Positions 1 through 8,775 of a stretch of 40,371 nucleotides of DNA are shown piece by piece. Location: positions 1 through 40,371 of the IMG/VR virus record IMGVR_UViG_3300005613_000156. The stretch is one strand, 5' to 3'. The notes below the pieces were generated by a model, which searched no databases, was not told where the DNA came from, and saw nothing but the letters and a program-made list of their open reading frames with translations. The translations under genes were made by a program, and so were the position numbers. This DNA comes from a virus. The stretch's first letter is position 1; every line of letters starts with the position of its first letter.

Positions 1-123
1 ATTAAAATCAACACAAACAGCCCAAAAACCCCTTCAAGTAATGCAGTATGGTAGATCTGTGCCTGGTGCAGAAACAGACCAGAAATCATCATTTCTTGAT
101 GTGTTGCAATATGGTAGATCTGT
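1..123 (+). repeat. Direct repeat, copy 1 (in tape measure gene)
   Basis: Bases 1-123 are identical to 403-525, an offset of 402 bases (134 codons), so the reading frame is kept. Identity runs right up to the window edge, so the true repeat may be longer. Each copy holds two near-identical 20-base elements encoding QYGRSV, 63 bases apart (41-60 and 104-123). Confidence 0.97.
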
Positions 124-3100
124 TAATTTAGACGTACGAGATATGACAGAACAAGCTAGAAAACAAGTAAAAGAGGTAATTGCATTAAGAGATGCTATAG
201 AAAGAAATGATGGAGATATATCTGCAGGCATTAAAGAAGTAGCTAAAGAAAATACTTTAAAAACCATTGAAACAAAACTAGATGAGTTAAAACCCATAGA
301 CCCTGCTTATGGAGATCTACCTGTTGCTGATATGACAGAAGTTATAGATATGTTGTCTATGGTTAAAGACGAAGTTTCAAAGACAACAGGCGCTGTTAAA
401 GAATTAAAATCAACACAAACAGCCCAAAAACCCCTTCAAGTAATGCAGTATGGTAGATCTGTGCCTGGTGCAGAAACAGACCAGAAATCATCATTTCTTG
501 ATGTGTTGCAATATGGTAGATCTGTAGAAAAGAAACAAACAGGCGGTCGTATTTTTGGTGAAGGTGGTCCTAGGGAAGATAAAGTTCCTGCTATGTTAAG
601 CCCAGGAGAATTTGTAATAAGAACAGCAGCTGCCCAAAAAATAGGTTATGATGCTTTAAGCCACATGAATGCTAAAGGGTTGCTGCCAGGTTTTGCTGAT
701 GGGACTGATAAACTTTTTGGTGCAGGATTTCAAAAAGGATGGCAAAAATCTACAACAAAACCTTGGGAACAGTTAAAGGAGCTACTTAAGAAATTTGGAA
801 TAGATGTAGATAAAAAGGATGTACGTAATTTGGAAGAATTTGGACATATTTTATGGGGAACAGATAAAAATAAAATTGGTTTGGCTGGTGGAGGCACTCC
901 TTTTGAGAAGGTTCAAAAAGGTTTTAAGAAATCTACAACTGATCCTAAAAAACAATTAGAAGAAATGTTAAAAGAATTAAAGAAAAAATTAGGCCTTGCT
1001 GAAGGTGGTATGGGTCTTGATGATAAAGAGTTAGAGCAATTATTAGCGTGGTTTGGAAAAAAGAAAAAACCAGTTTCTTTAGGTGGTGTAGCTGGAGTAA
1101 GAGCCGCAGCTGGTGGAAAAGTTAGAGAACTACTTGAAGGATTAACAGAAGAAGAAAAATTGGCGGCAGGAATAAAACCCGAAGGCGGAATCAGACGTTT
1201 TGTTGGGGATGCTGGCGGAATAAAAGAAGTTGCTACTCAAAAAGAATTTAGAGAGTGGGCAGAAGCTAGTATGGCAAAAGCCACAAAAAGTAAATCTATT
1301 GAAGAAGTTAAAGCAGAGATAGCTAAAGATCTTGAGCGTCAGAAAGAAGAAATTGCTGCAACTACTAAACCTATAGAAGTTGATAAGAAAAAAGAGCTAC
1401 CCGCTCTTCAAAAGAAACTTCTTGAAGGAAGAAGTGATCAATTAGAACGGAATAAAAAATTACACGAAGACTTTAAAAAGGGTAGAAAACCATGGGAGGA
1501 CGCGCAAGGGAAAGTCGTAGGTGCTGATGTATTGAGCTCTACTTTTAGTCCTCTTCTTAAATTATGGTCTTCTGCTGTAGATATGTTTAAAGGTGAATTT
1601 ATAGAGCCTGAGATTTATTACCCAGGAGATGACCCGGTTAAGACCATGACTGGTAAAGCTAAATCTGGGAAGATAGATAAAATTAAAGATCTTGAAAAGA
1701 CTGTTGGGGTTGATGATATAAAAGAACTTCAAAAGAATACCATGGAGTTGTTAAAAAAGAAAGTTGCTGCAGGCGAATTTACTGATTGGGGTTATAAATC
1801 TACTAATATAGTTAATGATTTAATGCGTAAGTATTTTACTACAGAACATTATCAAAAAACTATAGACAGCATTAAAACACCAGAAGAATTAGTAAAGAGT
1901 TTTAAAGCATATTTATTAAGTGATAACAAACTTATAAGTAGAGAAAGAGCTGGGTTGGGGCTTGCTTTAGAAAGTAAAGATCCACATATTTTTAGTAGAA
2001 CTAAACCTTTTGAAAGAAAAATATATGCTCCATTTGCAGCTGCTGAAAAAGCGGAGATAGATAAAGCTACGGCTGAGCAAAGAAAGAAAGCTTGGGAAGC
2101 AGCAAGAAGTGATAAATTTATAGAAGAATCAAGAAGAGGTTTTGGTACATGGGGACAAAGAGAAGCGGAGAATATAAGAACAGGTCTTAGTGGAGATCCT
2201 AAAGATAAAATTAGAGTTCAATCAATTTGGGATCGTAGAGAAGCTTTCATAACTGAACAGGATTTAAAGGATGTTGTTCCTACTACAGGTCGTTCTGCCA
2301 TGGATGATCCTGAATATAGAGCTAAAAAAGAAGGTATGGAGCAGAAGAAAAAAGAACTTCTTGAAAGGTTGACAAATGCAACTCCTGGCTCGTCTGGAGA
2401 AAAATTAATTAACGAAGCTTTAAATGCACTTAATGCTGTAAATCGCTTAGATCCTCGTGATGAGAATTATAAAGAAAAATATGATAAAAAATATAAAGAA
2501 TTTGAAAAGAAAATTATAGGCGGCGGATTTCAATGGGGTAGAGTTGCTTCTGTTGGAAAAGAAATAAGTCCTGAAGATTATAAGAAATTACAATCACAGG
2601 CCAGATCTTTTGTAGATATGCAAAGAGCAGCAAAAGCTATGCACACTCTTTATTTTGAAGACAGACCCAAAGTTTTAGAGGATAGTCTTGGTAAAGGTGT
2701 TTATGACCAAAGACGTAAAACAATAATGCAGCAGTTATTATATACTAATGCTATAGTTGCTAAAATAAGTGCTGGTGAAAAATGGGGGGATTTAAAAGTA
2801 ATACAAGAAGGATTTAGAGATCGTTGGGGTGGTTTAAGTGAAGTAAGTATGGCTGGTAAAGCAAGAGATTTACATAGAATGATTAATATGTATAAAACTG
2901 AGGCAAAGGTAAAAAGATGGAAAGAGCTTACTAAAGGAACTATGCTTGGAGAAGATGTTTATGGTCCAGAAATGCGTCACGGAGATGTTTATATGGACTA
3001 TATTAAGAAAGCAGAAAAAGCTGGTTTTTTTGGGAAACGGAAATTAAAGAAAGAATTAGAAAAACTTGCATCAGAAAAAACAGAAAAAAAGCGGCTTAAA

Positions 3101-4204
3101 GAAGCAGTTGGTAAAGAATTACCACTTTTCGAGGAAACCCGAGGAGGCCTTTTATTTAATCTGATTAATCGTTATCTTTATAAAAAGAAGGAATACGAAG
3201 AAGACCCTAAAAAAAGACTTATTAGGGGATATAGAGCTAAAGAACAAGAGGAATTGATAGGTAGAGGAAAAAAGAAGGCCATAAAGGCAAAATATCCTGA
3301 TATACCTAGAGGAGAGAAAAAGGATGAGTCGTGGTGGGATAGTATTTGGAAATGGCTTGAAGGACCACGTGGTGGAGAAAAAGAAGGTTCAATGCGTGTT
3401 ATGCACCATGGTGGATTTGTAAATAAATCAGGCCCAGCCTTTTTACAGAAAGGTGAAGTTGTATTTCCTAAATCGTTTGCCGAAGGTGGAGAAGTTGGAC
3501 CTGGTGATGTAGCCAAAGCCATTCTTAGAGGTACTTTAAAGATAAAACTTGATATTGAAGAATTGAAGAGTTTATGGGATACGGAATTAAAAGTAGAAGA
3601 CACAGAGTTAAAAGTAGAAGACACAGAGTTAAAAGTAGAAGACAAGATATTTACTGTTGAAGACAAAATATTTACTGTTGAAGATAAAGTATTAACGGTT
3701 GATGATACACCTCTATCAGTCGAAGACAAGATATTTACTGTCGAAGATAAGGTATTCACGGTTGAAGACAAAGTATTCACTATAGAAGATACTAATATAA
3801 CAGTAGATGTAGGCAATCTTGCTGCAGATATAGGTGCAGCAGTAAGTGATGCTGTTTCTAATATTACTGTTAATGTTGAAAATGCTACTGGAGGTGCTGT
3901 AGGAGCGGACGAGGTTAATATTATTGCAGAAACTGTTTCTCAAGTTAATGATAAACTGGTTGCTATGAACAGAGAACTTGAAGGAAAAATTGAAATGGTT
4001 GGGCCAAGTATTGAGAGTAAAGTAATGAGTAATGTAGAACTTTCTATAGCTAATACTGTTAATAGAATAACGCTAGAGATTAGAAATATTGATACTAGAG
4101 TAGATGCACTTAGACAAAATAATGAGAGACAAAAACAACTCGGTGAGTATCAGCTTGGAGAGATTGTACGTAGAATAGATGAACTTAATAATTTAATAGG
4201 ATAA
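2..4204 (+). CDS. Tail tape measure-like protein, C-terminal part (5' end outside window)
   Basis: The frame is open from the first bases of the window, so the gene starts upstream and the Met at 41 is only an internal codon. About 1400 residues are visible. Numbering from that Met, residues 169-194 carry the tape-measure signature of a Gly-rich loop followed by VPAMLSPGEFVIR. A second, similar element (HHGGFVNKSGPAFLQKGEVVF) lies near residues 1122-1142. The centre is Lys/Glu-rich and probably helical. Residues 1180-1256 are eleven 7-residue units of the DKxFTVE type, followed by a helical, coiled-coil-like C-terminus. A related Lys-Ser-Thr-Thr segment occurs twice, near 735 and 925. Tape measure proteins set tail length and are often ejected with the DNA. 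No clear membrane segment is visible in this part. The family call is good; the exact role of the long C-terminal part is inferred. Confidence 0.8.
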   Translation, partial: LKSTQTAQKPLQVMQYGRSVPGAETDQKSSFLDVLQYGRSVNLDVRDMTEQARKQVKEVIALRDAIERNDGDISAGIKEVAKENTLKTIETKLDELKPIDPAYGDLPVADMTEVIDMLSMVKDEVSKTTGAVKELKSTQTAQKPLQVMQYGRSVPGAETDQKSSFLDVLQYGRSVEKKQTGGRIFGEGGPREDKVPAMLSPGEFVIRTAAAQKIGYDALSHMNAKGLLPGFADGTDKLFGAGFQKGWQKSTTKPWEQLKELLKKFGIDVDKKDVRNLEEFGHILWGTDKNKIGLAGGGTPFEKVQKGFKKSTTDPKKQLEEMLKELKKKLGLAEGGMGLDDKELEQLLAWFGKKKKPVSLGGVAGVRAAAGGKVRELLEGLTEEEKLAAGIKPEGGIRRFVGDAGGIKEVATQKEFREWAEASMAKATKSKSIEEVKAEIAKDLERQKEEIAATTKPIEVDKKKELPALQKKLLEGRSDQLERNKKLHEDFKKGRKPWEDAQGKVVGADVLSSTFSPLLKLWSSAVDMFKGEFIEPEIYYPGDDPVKTMTGKAKSGKIDKIKDLEKTVGVDDIKELQKNTMELLKKKVAAGEFTDWGYKSTNIVNDLMRKYFTTEHYQKTIDSIKTPEELVKSFKAYLLSDNKLISRERAGLGLALESKDPHIFSRTKPFERKIYAPFAAAEKAEIDKATAEQRKKAWEAARSDKFIEESRRGFGTWGQREAENIRTGLSGDPKDKIRVQSIWDRREAFITEQDLKDVVPTTGRSAMDDPEYRAKKEGMEQKKKELLERLTNATPGSSGEKLINEALNALNAVNRLDPRDENYKEKYDKKYKEFEKKIIGGGFQWGRVASVGKEISPEDYKKLQSQARSFVDMQRAAKAMHTLYFEDRPKVLEDSLGKGVYDQRRKTIMQQLLYTNAIVAKISAGEKWGDLKVIQEGFRDRWGGLSEVSMAGKARDLHRMINMYKTEAKVKRWKELTKGTMLGEDVYGPEMRHGDVYMDYIKKAEKAGFFGKRKLKKELEKLASEKTEKKRLKEAVGKELPLFEETRGGLLFNLINRYLYKKKEYEEDPKKRLIRGYRAKEQEELIGRGKKKAIKAKYPDIPRGEKKDESWWDSIWKWLEGPRGGEKEGSMRVMHHGGFVNKSGPAFLQKGEVVFPKSFAEGGEVGPGDVAKAILRGTLKIKLDIEELKSLWDTELKVEDTELKVEDTELKVEDKIFTVEDKIFTVEDKVLTVDDTPLSVEDKIFTVEDKVFTVEDKVFTIEDTNITVDVGNLAADIGAAVSDAVSNITVNVENATGGAVGADEVNIIAETVSQVNDKLVAMNRELEGKIEMVGPSIESKVMSNVELSIANTVNRITLEIRNIDTRVDALRQNNERQKQLGEYQLGEIVRRIDELNNLIG
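403..525 (+). repeat. Direct repeat, copy 2 (in tape measure gene)
   Basis: This is the second exact copy of bases 1-123. It differs from copy 1 only after base 525, where copy 1 continues into a helical segment and copy 2 into the VPAMLSPGEF tape-measure motif. The 402-base period suggests recent tandem duplication of a 134-codon unit; more copies may lie upstream of the window. Confidence 0.97.
3578..3808 (+). repeat. Eleven tandem 21-bp units encoding a 7-residue repeat
   Basis: Eleven in-frame units read DTELKVE (three times), then variants such as DKIFTVE, DKVLTVD, DTPLSVE and DTNITVD. Units 2 and 3 are identical at DNA level; the others diverge. Hydrophobic residues sit at positions 4 and 6 of each unit. 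That spacing favours short beta strands separated by an acidic turn, rather than a coiled coil, which needs 3-4 spacing. It lies inside the tape-measure-like gene, just after the GEVVFPKSFAEGG element. Confidence 0.9.
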
Positions 4205-4217
4205 AGGAGTATGAATT

Positions 4218-6317
4218 ATGGCAAATGGAGTAAATCCACCTGAATTAACAGATTTTTGGGAAAAATTTGGTGATTATAGTGACTATATAGAAGTTTCTTG
4301 CGATTTTACAGGCAGTTTGGCCGTGGATGTTTTAAATCATTTTGGTATAGAGACTCGCGGTACTGTTGGTGGTACTCTAATGGACATAGATATAAAAAAT
4401 ATGGATGCTTTAGCAGTAATAAAGCTCTCTCTTTTAGAAGCATCGGCTGATTCAGGTAAATATTATGAGTTTATAATGAGCTCTGATGGTTATGTGGAGT
4501 TTAAAGAAATTGGTAATTATAGTGGTAGTATAAGTGATGTTTATTATTCAATGCAGACATCTAGTTATGTAGAAGAATGTGTAGGAGTAATGGTGACTGG
4601 TAAAAAACCTTTGCCGGAAAGAAAAGTGTTGAATTGGAAGCCAATATGGGGAGATTTACCAGCTTCCGAAAGAATTTATGATACAAGCGACATGATGACT
4701 AATTGTAATATGGATAATTTTTCTGCACATGCTACTATAGTATACAATGATCCACATATTACCCTTGGCACAGATGGGTATGAAGATGGTATAGATAATT
4801 TATTTGAGCATGGTGGTAGCGGCGACGAAGATTTGGGTCCTTTCGACAGTGTTTTGGGTTATGCTAGATGGAAAAATCCTCCAGCGGCTTATACAACTAC
4901 GGATACAGTAATCACTCATCGTGATACTGCTAGTATACCTGTTAGAGTTGATGGTCCTTTTAAACCAGCAGGAGGAGCTGATATAGGAGTTAAATTAGCT
5001 TTACCTCCTACTTTTCCAGAAAACGCTATTGATCCTAATTGTTGGAAGATGACAATGGAAGCTCAGTGGGAAGACGGTGTTGAGGTTTTGATACCGGAAA
5101 GGTTTAGATTTGAAACAGCTAGGGGAGTTACTGTTGATAAATTTGTTGGAATTGAAAAAGTATATCTTATAGGAAAAAAACTATCTCTTCTTAGATCTAT
5201 TCCAAAAGATGATGCTGCGGCTGTAAAAAAAGCATCAGAAATAAATGATGAGGATTTATTGGTGTATGCATCAATAGATGATCCTAATACAGTTATGTTA
5301 GAGTTGGAAAGAGGTCAACATTATGAAGTTGCATATAAAGATGGTCAGCAAGATGTCACAGAGGATGTTACCACATATAAAACTCCTTATCTTGTATTTG
5401 TTGATAATGGGGAATATGGAGATCCTCAAAAATATGGTAATGGTCCCGATAGAACTGGTGTAAGACTTCGTTTTACTGCTAATTGTTCTTATATAGACGA
5501 GAATGGTTTGGAACATCAGTCTGGAGATTATACAGTTTTACCTCTTGGTTCTAGGAATGGTTTCATAATTAATGAGATATGGGCGTTGCTTAATTTAGAA
5601 ACCCCATCAATTACTATTTATGATCCAAATGGTGGTGGTGCTCAATCAGAGTTCGGTGGTATAAATAACCGAGCTTTACTAATTGCGGAGAACTATGATT
5701 ACCAGATTGCTCCTATGGTTATAGTAGATGCCCCACCTCCTATAGGTTATAATGGTAGGTTGATAGATCAAACCCAACATATACAAGATCATGATCCTAC
5801 TACCGCACAGAGTTTTGAAGATACTGATTATAATTTAGCTTTAGATGAAATGAATGGCGGTGGCGGTATGTCTATAAATTTGTCATTTTTGGAGGAAAAT
5901 CAAGTAGTAACTCTTTCAGAAGTATTATATGAATATATGAATAGTCTTGATGGACAAGAAACTGTCTATACATGTGGGCCAGAATGTGATCCAGAATTGG
6001 GTGGTTATGGTCCAAATGGAGGTATAATAAACCAAATAAATTATTCATATGCAGATAGTCAGGCTTATACTATATCTGTTACAGAAGGGCCAAGATTACT
6101 TGGGCAAATGGCTACGATAGGAACTGGTCCATATCCAATTAGAACAGAGTCTCCGTCTATGGAAGGTATTATAACCCAAGATTTAGGCAATCATATTCAT
6201 TTCATGGTTAATTTAGATGCTTATGGAGAAAGAGTGGCTATCAATTGTTGTGAAAAAATATTGCGTGTGGGAGACAGGGTTAGTTGCACTGTACACAATG
6301 CCCCTGTTGAGTCCTAA
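4218..6317 (+). CDS. Probable baseplate hub / tail-tip protein
   Basis: This 699-residue protein starts at an ATG 14 bases after the tape-measure stop, behind AAGGAG. An early segment (about residues 60-95) has the pattern of a helix carrying ALAVIKLSLLEAS followed by a beta strand with an SSDGYVEFKE turn. That resembles the domain in late-control-D or hub proteins where a helix precedes an 'evaluated at the tip' beta strand. The rest is beta-rich and Gly/Asp/Tyr-rich, ending with RVAINCCEKILRVGDRVSC. Position directly after a tape measure and before a second hub-like protein supports a hub or baseplate-wedge role. No catalytic motif is recognised. The call rests on gene order plus weak motif resemblance, so another tail-tip protein is possible. 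Confidence 0.45.
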   Translation: MANGVNPPELTDFWEKFGDYSDYIEVSCDFTGSLAVDVLNHFGIETRGTVGGTLMDIDIKNMDALAVIKLSLLEASADSGKYYEFIMSSDGYVEFKEIGNYSGSISDVYYSMQTSSYVEECVGVMVTGKKPLPERKVLNWKPIWGDLPASERIYDTSDMMTNCNMDNFSAHATIVYNDPHITLGTDGYEDGIDNLFEHGGSGDEDLGPFDSVLGYARWKNPPAAYTTTDTVITHRDTASIPVRVDGPFKPAGGADIGVKLALPPTFPENAIDPNCWKMTMEAQWEDGVEVLIPERFRFETARGVTVDKFVGIEKVYLIGKKLSLLRSIPKDDAAAVKKASEINDEDLLVYASIDDPNTVMLELERGQHYEVAYKDGQQDVTEDVTTYKTPYLVFVDNGEYGDPQKYGNGPDRTGVRLRFTANCSYIDENGLEHQSGDYTVLPLGSRNGFIINEIWALLNLETPSITIYDPNGGGAQSEFGGINNRALLIAENYDYQIAPMVIVDAPPPIGYNGRLIDQTQHIQDHDPTTAQSFEDTDYNLALDEMNGGGGMSINLSFLEENQVVTLSEVLYEYMNSLDGQETVYTCGPECDPELGGYGPNGGIINQINYSYADSQAYTISVTEGPRLLGQMATIGTGPYPIRTESPSMEGIITQDLGNHIHFMVNLDAYGERVAINCCEKILRVGDRVSCTVHNAPVES

Positions 6318-6326
6318 GGAGAGAAT

Positions 6327-6902
6327 ATGTCACAGATAGAAATGGTAAAAATAAGAGCGGAAGTTAGAATTGGAACTTTGGTTGTTGCTACTCCTTATAT
6401 TATAAGATTTAATGTAAGTAAGGTTAGAGGTAGATTTTCTACTTTTGATGCGTCTCTAAAAGTATCTAATACACAAGTTAGTGGTAATATAGTTGGTGAT
6501 AACATTACAATAAAAGCTGGTAGAGGTTCAGCTTCTACTTTAATTTTCACTGGTTTTGTAAGACAAGTAAAAGTGTCACCTTGTATGGACGATCCTTCAT
6601 TTGTTATTCTTAATCTCAGCGGGGCTGATAAACTTAGTTATTTAGAGGGTAAAAAATACACAAGAAGATGTAGGGCTTCGACAGGTGTTTTTTGTACTAT
6701 AAATTCTGTACAACGAGATGGATTAAAAAGCGGTAAATTTGGGTATAGACAACGAGGTGTTGTGGAGACAGTCCGTGGAGATTTAAATACACAAGATAAC
6801 ACTGTGAGTTCTAGAGATATTACTGCTATAAAGGTTCAAAAAGCGGCTTCGACAGGGGCATCTAAAGGCTCGCCTTTGTCTGCTGTTGTAGGAGGAAGAT
6901 AA
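6327..6902 (+). CDS. Hub-like N-terminal domain protein (gp27/gpD-type fold, inferred)
   Basis: This 191-residue protein begins at an ATG behind AAGGAGAG, 9 bases after the preceding stop. Residues 5-105 follow the layout of the first hub domain of contractile and siphophage tails: paired strands, then IFTGFVRQVKV, then a polar loop, then VILNLSGADKLSYLEGKKY. The 'F.G.V ... G.D.l..L....y' pattern is typical of hub proteins that dock under the tail tube. The C-terminal 60 residues are polar, Ser/Gly-rich and probably flexible. It may work with the preceding 699-residue protein as two halves of one hub. Assignment is by pattern, not by search. Confidence 0.5.
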   Translation: MSQIEMVKIRAEVRIGTLVVATPYIIRFNVSKVRGRFSTFDASLKVSNTQVSGNIVGDNITIKAGRGSASTLIFTGFVRQVKVSPCMDDPSFVILNLSGADKLSYLEGKKYTRRCRASTGVFCTINSVQRDGLKSGKFGYRQRGVVETVRGDLNTQDNTVSSRDITAIKVQKAASTGASKGSPLSAVVGGR

Positions 6903-6903
6903 A

Positions 6904-7302
6904 ATGTCTGAAGTTGTAGTATCAACAACAAGTATTTATTTAATACCGGGTATGACAGCAACTATATCTGTCGTGCAAGATCCAGAACATGGGTTTGGAG
7001 ATTTTGCAAAGATGGATACTTTTAGAGTAACTTCTGGAAGAACTGTAGATCTTAGTTTGACCAATGGTTTTTATGTAGAAGATGAAGATGTAGGGACTAT
7101 AGAAAGAGTTCCAAATAAAGCAGCAGTTGTTTATACTCATAAAAAACCAGAACCAAATACGATATGGTTTATTGCGGCTTCTGGTGCAGGTTCAAGAAGA
7201 GGCGCTGTTAATGTGGTATCAGTACCAATACACGATCATTCATCTATTGTTCAAGGCGGGCCTGCTTATGGTACATATTTTAGTGATGATGATGTGGAAT
7301 AA
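6904..7302 (+). CDS. Small tail protein with HDHSSIVQGGPAYGTY C-terminal motif
   Basis: This 132-residue protein starts 2 bases after the previous stop; its AGGAGG ribosome site lies inside the upstream gene, which implies coupled translation. The first 100 residues look like two small beta sheets (TSIYLIPGMTATISVV; FRVTSGRTVDLSL). The end holds a His-Asp-His followed by QGGPAYGTY and an acidic tail. His-X-His is used for metal binding in tips of phage spikes, but that link is only a suggestion. I do not recognise the family. Context between hub-like and tube-like genes points to a baseplate or tail-tip component. Confidence 0.45.
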   Translation: MSEVVVSTTSIYLIPGMTATISVVQDPEHGFGDFAKMDTFRVTSGRTVDLSLTNGFYVEDEDVGTIERVPNKAAVVYTHKKPEPNTIWFIAASGAGSRRGAVNVVSVPIHDHSSIVQGGPAYGTYFSDDDVE

Positions 7303-7313
7303 GGAGATTAGTT

Positions 7314-7928
7314 ATGCCTACTAGTAACTGTTGTGATTTAGTAAGTAATTTTACTGTTAGTTTGACTGGTTGTATTTTATCTGTAAATACTAGCAGTAGG
7401 GCAGAATTTATGAAATTATGTGAAGAAGAAGTTCTTACTGGCCCCGTTATAGGTACTCTTTCTATGACTGCTCATGCAACGGATTCTGTTTATGTAGGAT
7501 GTCCAGCCAATGCTGGTGTAACTATTCCTTGGATTTCTAAATATGATTGTGATAATGATATTGTCCACTTTTTATTTGGCGGCGAAGGAACTTCTCATAT
7601 TACAGGGGATGTTGGTACCCTTGCTACGCAACATTATTCAGCTAATCGTAGATACAAATCTATTAACGCTAATTCTGGAGGAGGTCCTGCTGCGTTAGTT
7701 CAGAATATTTGTAGGGAAGAGGGTTATGGTTTAACTTACAATGGTTTACCTATAGCATTTGATACATCTAATGAATCGACACTAAGTAGATCGTCTTTTG
7801 TGCCAGATCTTGGAGCTGTAAATGATATTATTTATTTACAATCTTTTAATTTAGAGTTAATACCGGGAAATTTTCCTACTGCTTCATATTCTTATGTGTT
7901 CGTAGTAGGATCTGATTCATGTAGTTAA
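7314..7928 (+). CDS. Tail-tube-like protein, Cys-rich (possible tube initiator)
   Basis: This 204-residue beta-rich protein has a clear AAGGAG site. Eight cysteines are spread along it, including a CC pair near the start. The C-terminal part (IIYLQSFNLELIPGNFPTA then SYSYVFVV) matches in layout the segment WYLTSYSYSKGDPNLPGQ of the 221-residue protein encoded at 8776-9441. Both look like the long hairpin and final strands of a tail-tube subunit. Two tube-like proteins in one cluster would fit a major tube protein plus a tube-initiating or baseplate-tube protein. This is inference from pattern and neighbourhood. Confidence 0.4.
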   Translation: MPTSNCCDLVSNFTVSLTGCILSVNTSSRAEFMKLCEEEVLTGPVIGTLSMTAHATDSVYVGCPANAGVTIPWISKYDCDNDIVHFLFGGEGTSHITGDVGTLATQHYSANRRYKSINANSGGGPAALVQNICREEGYGLTYNGLPIAFDTSNESTLSRSSFVPDLGAVNDIIYLQSFNLELIPGNFPTASYSYVFVVGSDSCS

Positions 7929-7946
7929 TATTTTGGAGGTAGAAAT

Positions 7947-8237
7947 ATGGCAAATCAACCATATATAGGAGAAACTTATAGAGTAAGAGCAGCTACCCCT
8001 ATGGCCGTAACTGATAGGACGGGTTATTTTGTATGGCATACGTTTATGGCTGAAAGGAGTAGAATGTTTATTTGGGATTGTTATGTAGGCGTTTTGCCCG
8101 CTAGTTCTCAATTTAGAGGGCAAGGTGGGGATTTTATGACTGCCCAGTTTTCCAGACTTAATGCTGTTGGTGGGGAGGCATTTCAAGGAAGAATTACAGA
8201 AAAACCAACTTATGTTGAAGAGGATCAATTTTATTAA
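7947..8237 (+). CDS. Small structural protein, unknown (96 aa)
   Basis: A 96-residue protein starts at ATG behind TGGAGG. It begins with MANQPYIGETYRVRA, suggesting a short beta strand after a flexible N-terminus, and has a Trp/Tyr/Phe-rich middle (FVWHTFMAERSRMFIWD) and a polar acidic end. There is no signal peptide, membrane segment or known motif. It lies between tube-like and small tail genes with 10-20 base spacing, so a tail or baseplate accessory role is likely but unproven. Confidence 0.5.
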   Translation: MANQPYIGETYRVRAATPMAVTDRTGYFVWHTFMAERSRMFIWDCYVGVLPASSQFRGQGGDFMTAQFSRLNAVGGEAFQGRITEKPTYVEEDQFY

Positions 8238-8249
8238 TAGGGGGTTATT

Positions 8250-8495
8250 GTGGCATCGTTCACAGAGTGTACATCTTTAAATATATCATATGATGTTATG
8301 GGAAGAGCAACGGTGAGTTATACAGTTGTACATACTGATAAGAATATAACTCCTTTTCCAGAAGGCGGTTCACAAAGTTCAATATCTGCTGGTGGAAGGA
8401 CTTTTTCAGGGTATGTAGCAAATGCATCTATGGTTCAAATACCCAATACAAAATGGTATGAAACTCATGTTACATTTATTGCGGTTGCTAATTAA
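8250..8495 (+). CDS. Small beta-rich tail protein (81 aa), GTG start
   Basis: Translation starts at GTG behind AGGGGG; no suitable ATG is present at the 5' end and the next Met is at residue 17, inside a strand, so GTG is preferred. The protein is an all-beta pattern: NISYDVMGRATVSYTVV, then a Gly/Ser loop, then AGGRTFSGYVANASM and WYETHVTFIAVAN. The compact alternating pattern suggests a small beta-sandwich or OB-like unit on the tail or baseplate. I do not assign it to a named family. Confidence 0.55.
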   Translation: MASFTECTSLNISYDVMGRATVSYTVVHTDKNITPFPEGGSQSSISAGGRTFSGYVANASMVQIPNTKWYETHVTFIAVAN

Positions 8496-8507
8496 GGGAG
8501 GGATATA

Positions 8508-8720
8508 ATGGGTTGTAGTGGTTGTGGAAAAAAGCGCGCAGCTAGAGCTGCAAGGGCTGTAATTGATGAAAAAACTGGTGTTATGGGAGGGTATAAGTAT
8601 TTAAATGATAAGCAAATTAAAGCTCGTCTTGAGGTATATAAGAAAAGATATTGTAGTGATTGTAAAAAAAGATATGATTGTAATTATGAAATGTATGTAA
8701 AGTGTAAAGAAAATAAATAA
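8508..8720 (+). CDS. Small zinc-ribbon-like protein (70 aa)
   Basis: This 70-residue basic protein starts behind AGGGAGGG. Cysteines occur as C3-x2-C6 at the N-terminus, in MGCSGCGKK, and C49-x2-C52, C58 and C66 at the C-terminus (YCSDCKKRYDC). This is consistent with one or two zinc sites joined by an Arg/Lys-rich helix. Such small proteins in phage structural regions are often of unknown role and could act as assembly or regulatory factors. It is the last gene before a 55-base gap with a promoter-like sequence. Confidence 0.6.
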   Translation: MGCSGCGKKRAARAARAVIDEKTGVMGGYKYLNDKQIKARLEVYKKRYCSDCKKRYDCNYEMYVKCKENK

Positions 8721-8733
8721 TAAACTAACTTTA

Positions 8734-8741
8734 TATAAATA
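8734..8741 (+). promoter_or_regulatory. Possible late-type promoter element TATAAATA
   Basis: In the 55-base gap before the tube-like gene, TATAAATA matches the -10 element of T4-type late promoters. It sits in an interrupted dyad (ACTT before, AAGT after). The same octamer also occurs by chance inside AT-rich coding sequence here, so this is only a candidate. Its place ahead of a gene for a probable major structural protein is the main support. Confidence 0.3.
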
Positions 8742-8775
8742 TGAAGTATGTTAATTTTATAGGAGGTGTTTTTAA

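Noticed and set aside
3578-3808. CRISPR-like array
   Set aside because: The 21-base units are contiguous with no spacers and stay in frame within a protein gene.
3178-3816. A long reverse-strand open frame opposite the 21-base repeats
   Set aside because: It is the mirror of the repetitive forward gene (Ser/Thr/Val repeats), has no ribosome site and lies wholly inside the tape-measure-like gene.
7127-7324. A forward open frame of 65 codons overlapping two genes
   Set aside because: It overlaps the 132-residue gene almost fully in another frame and has no ribosome site.
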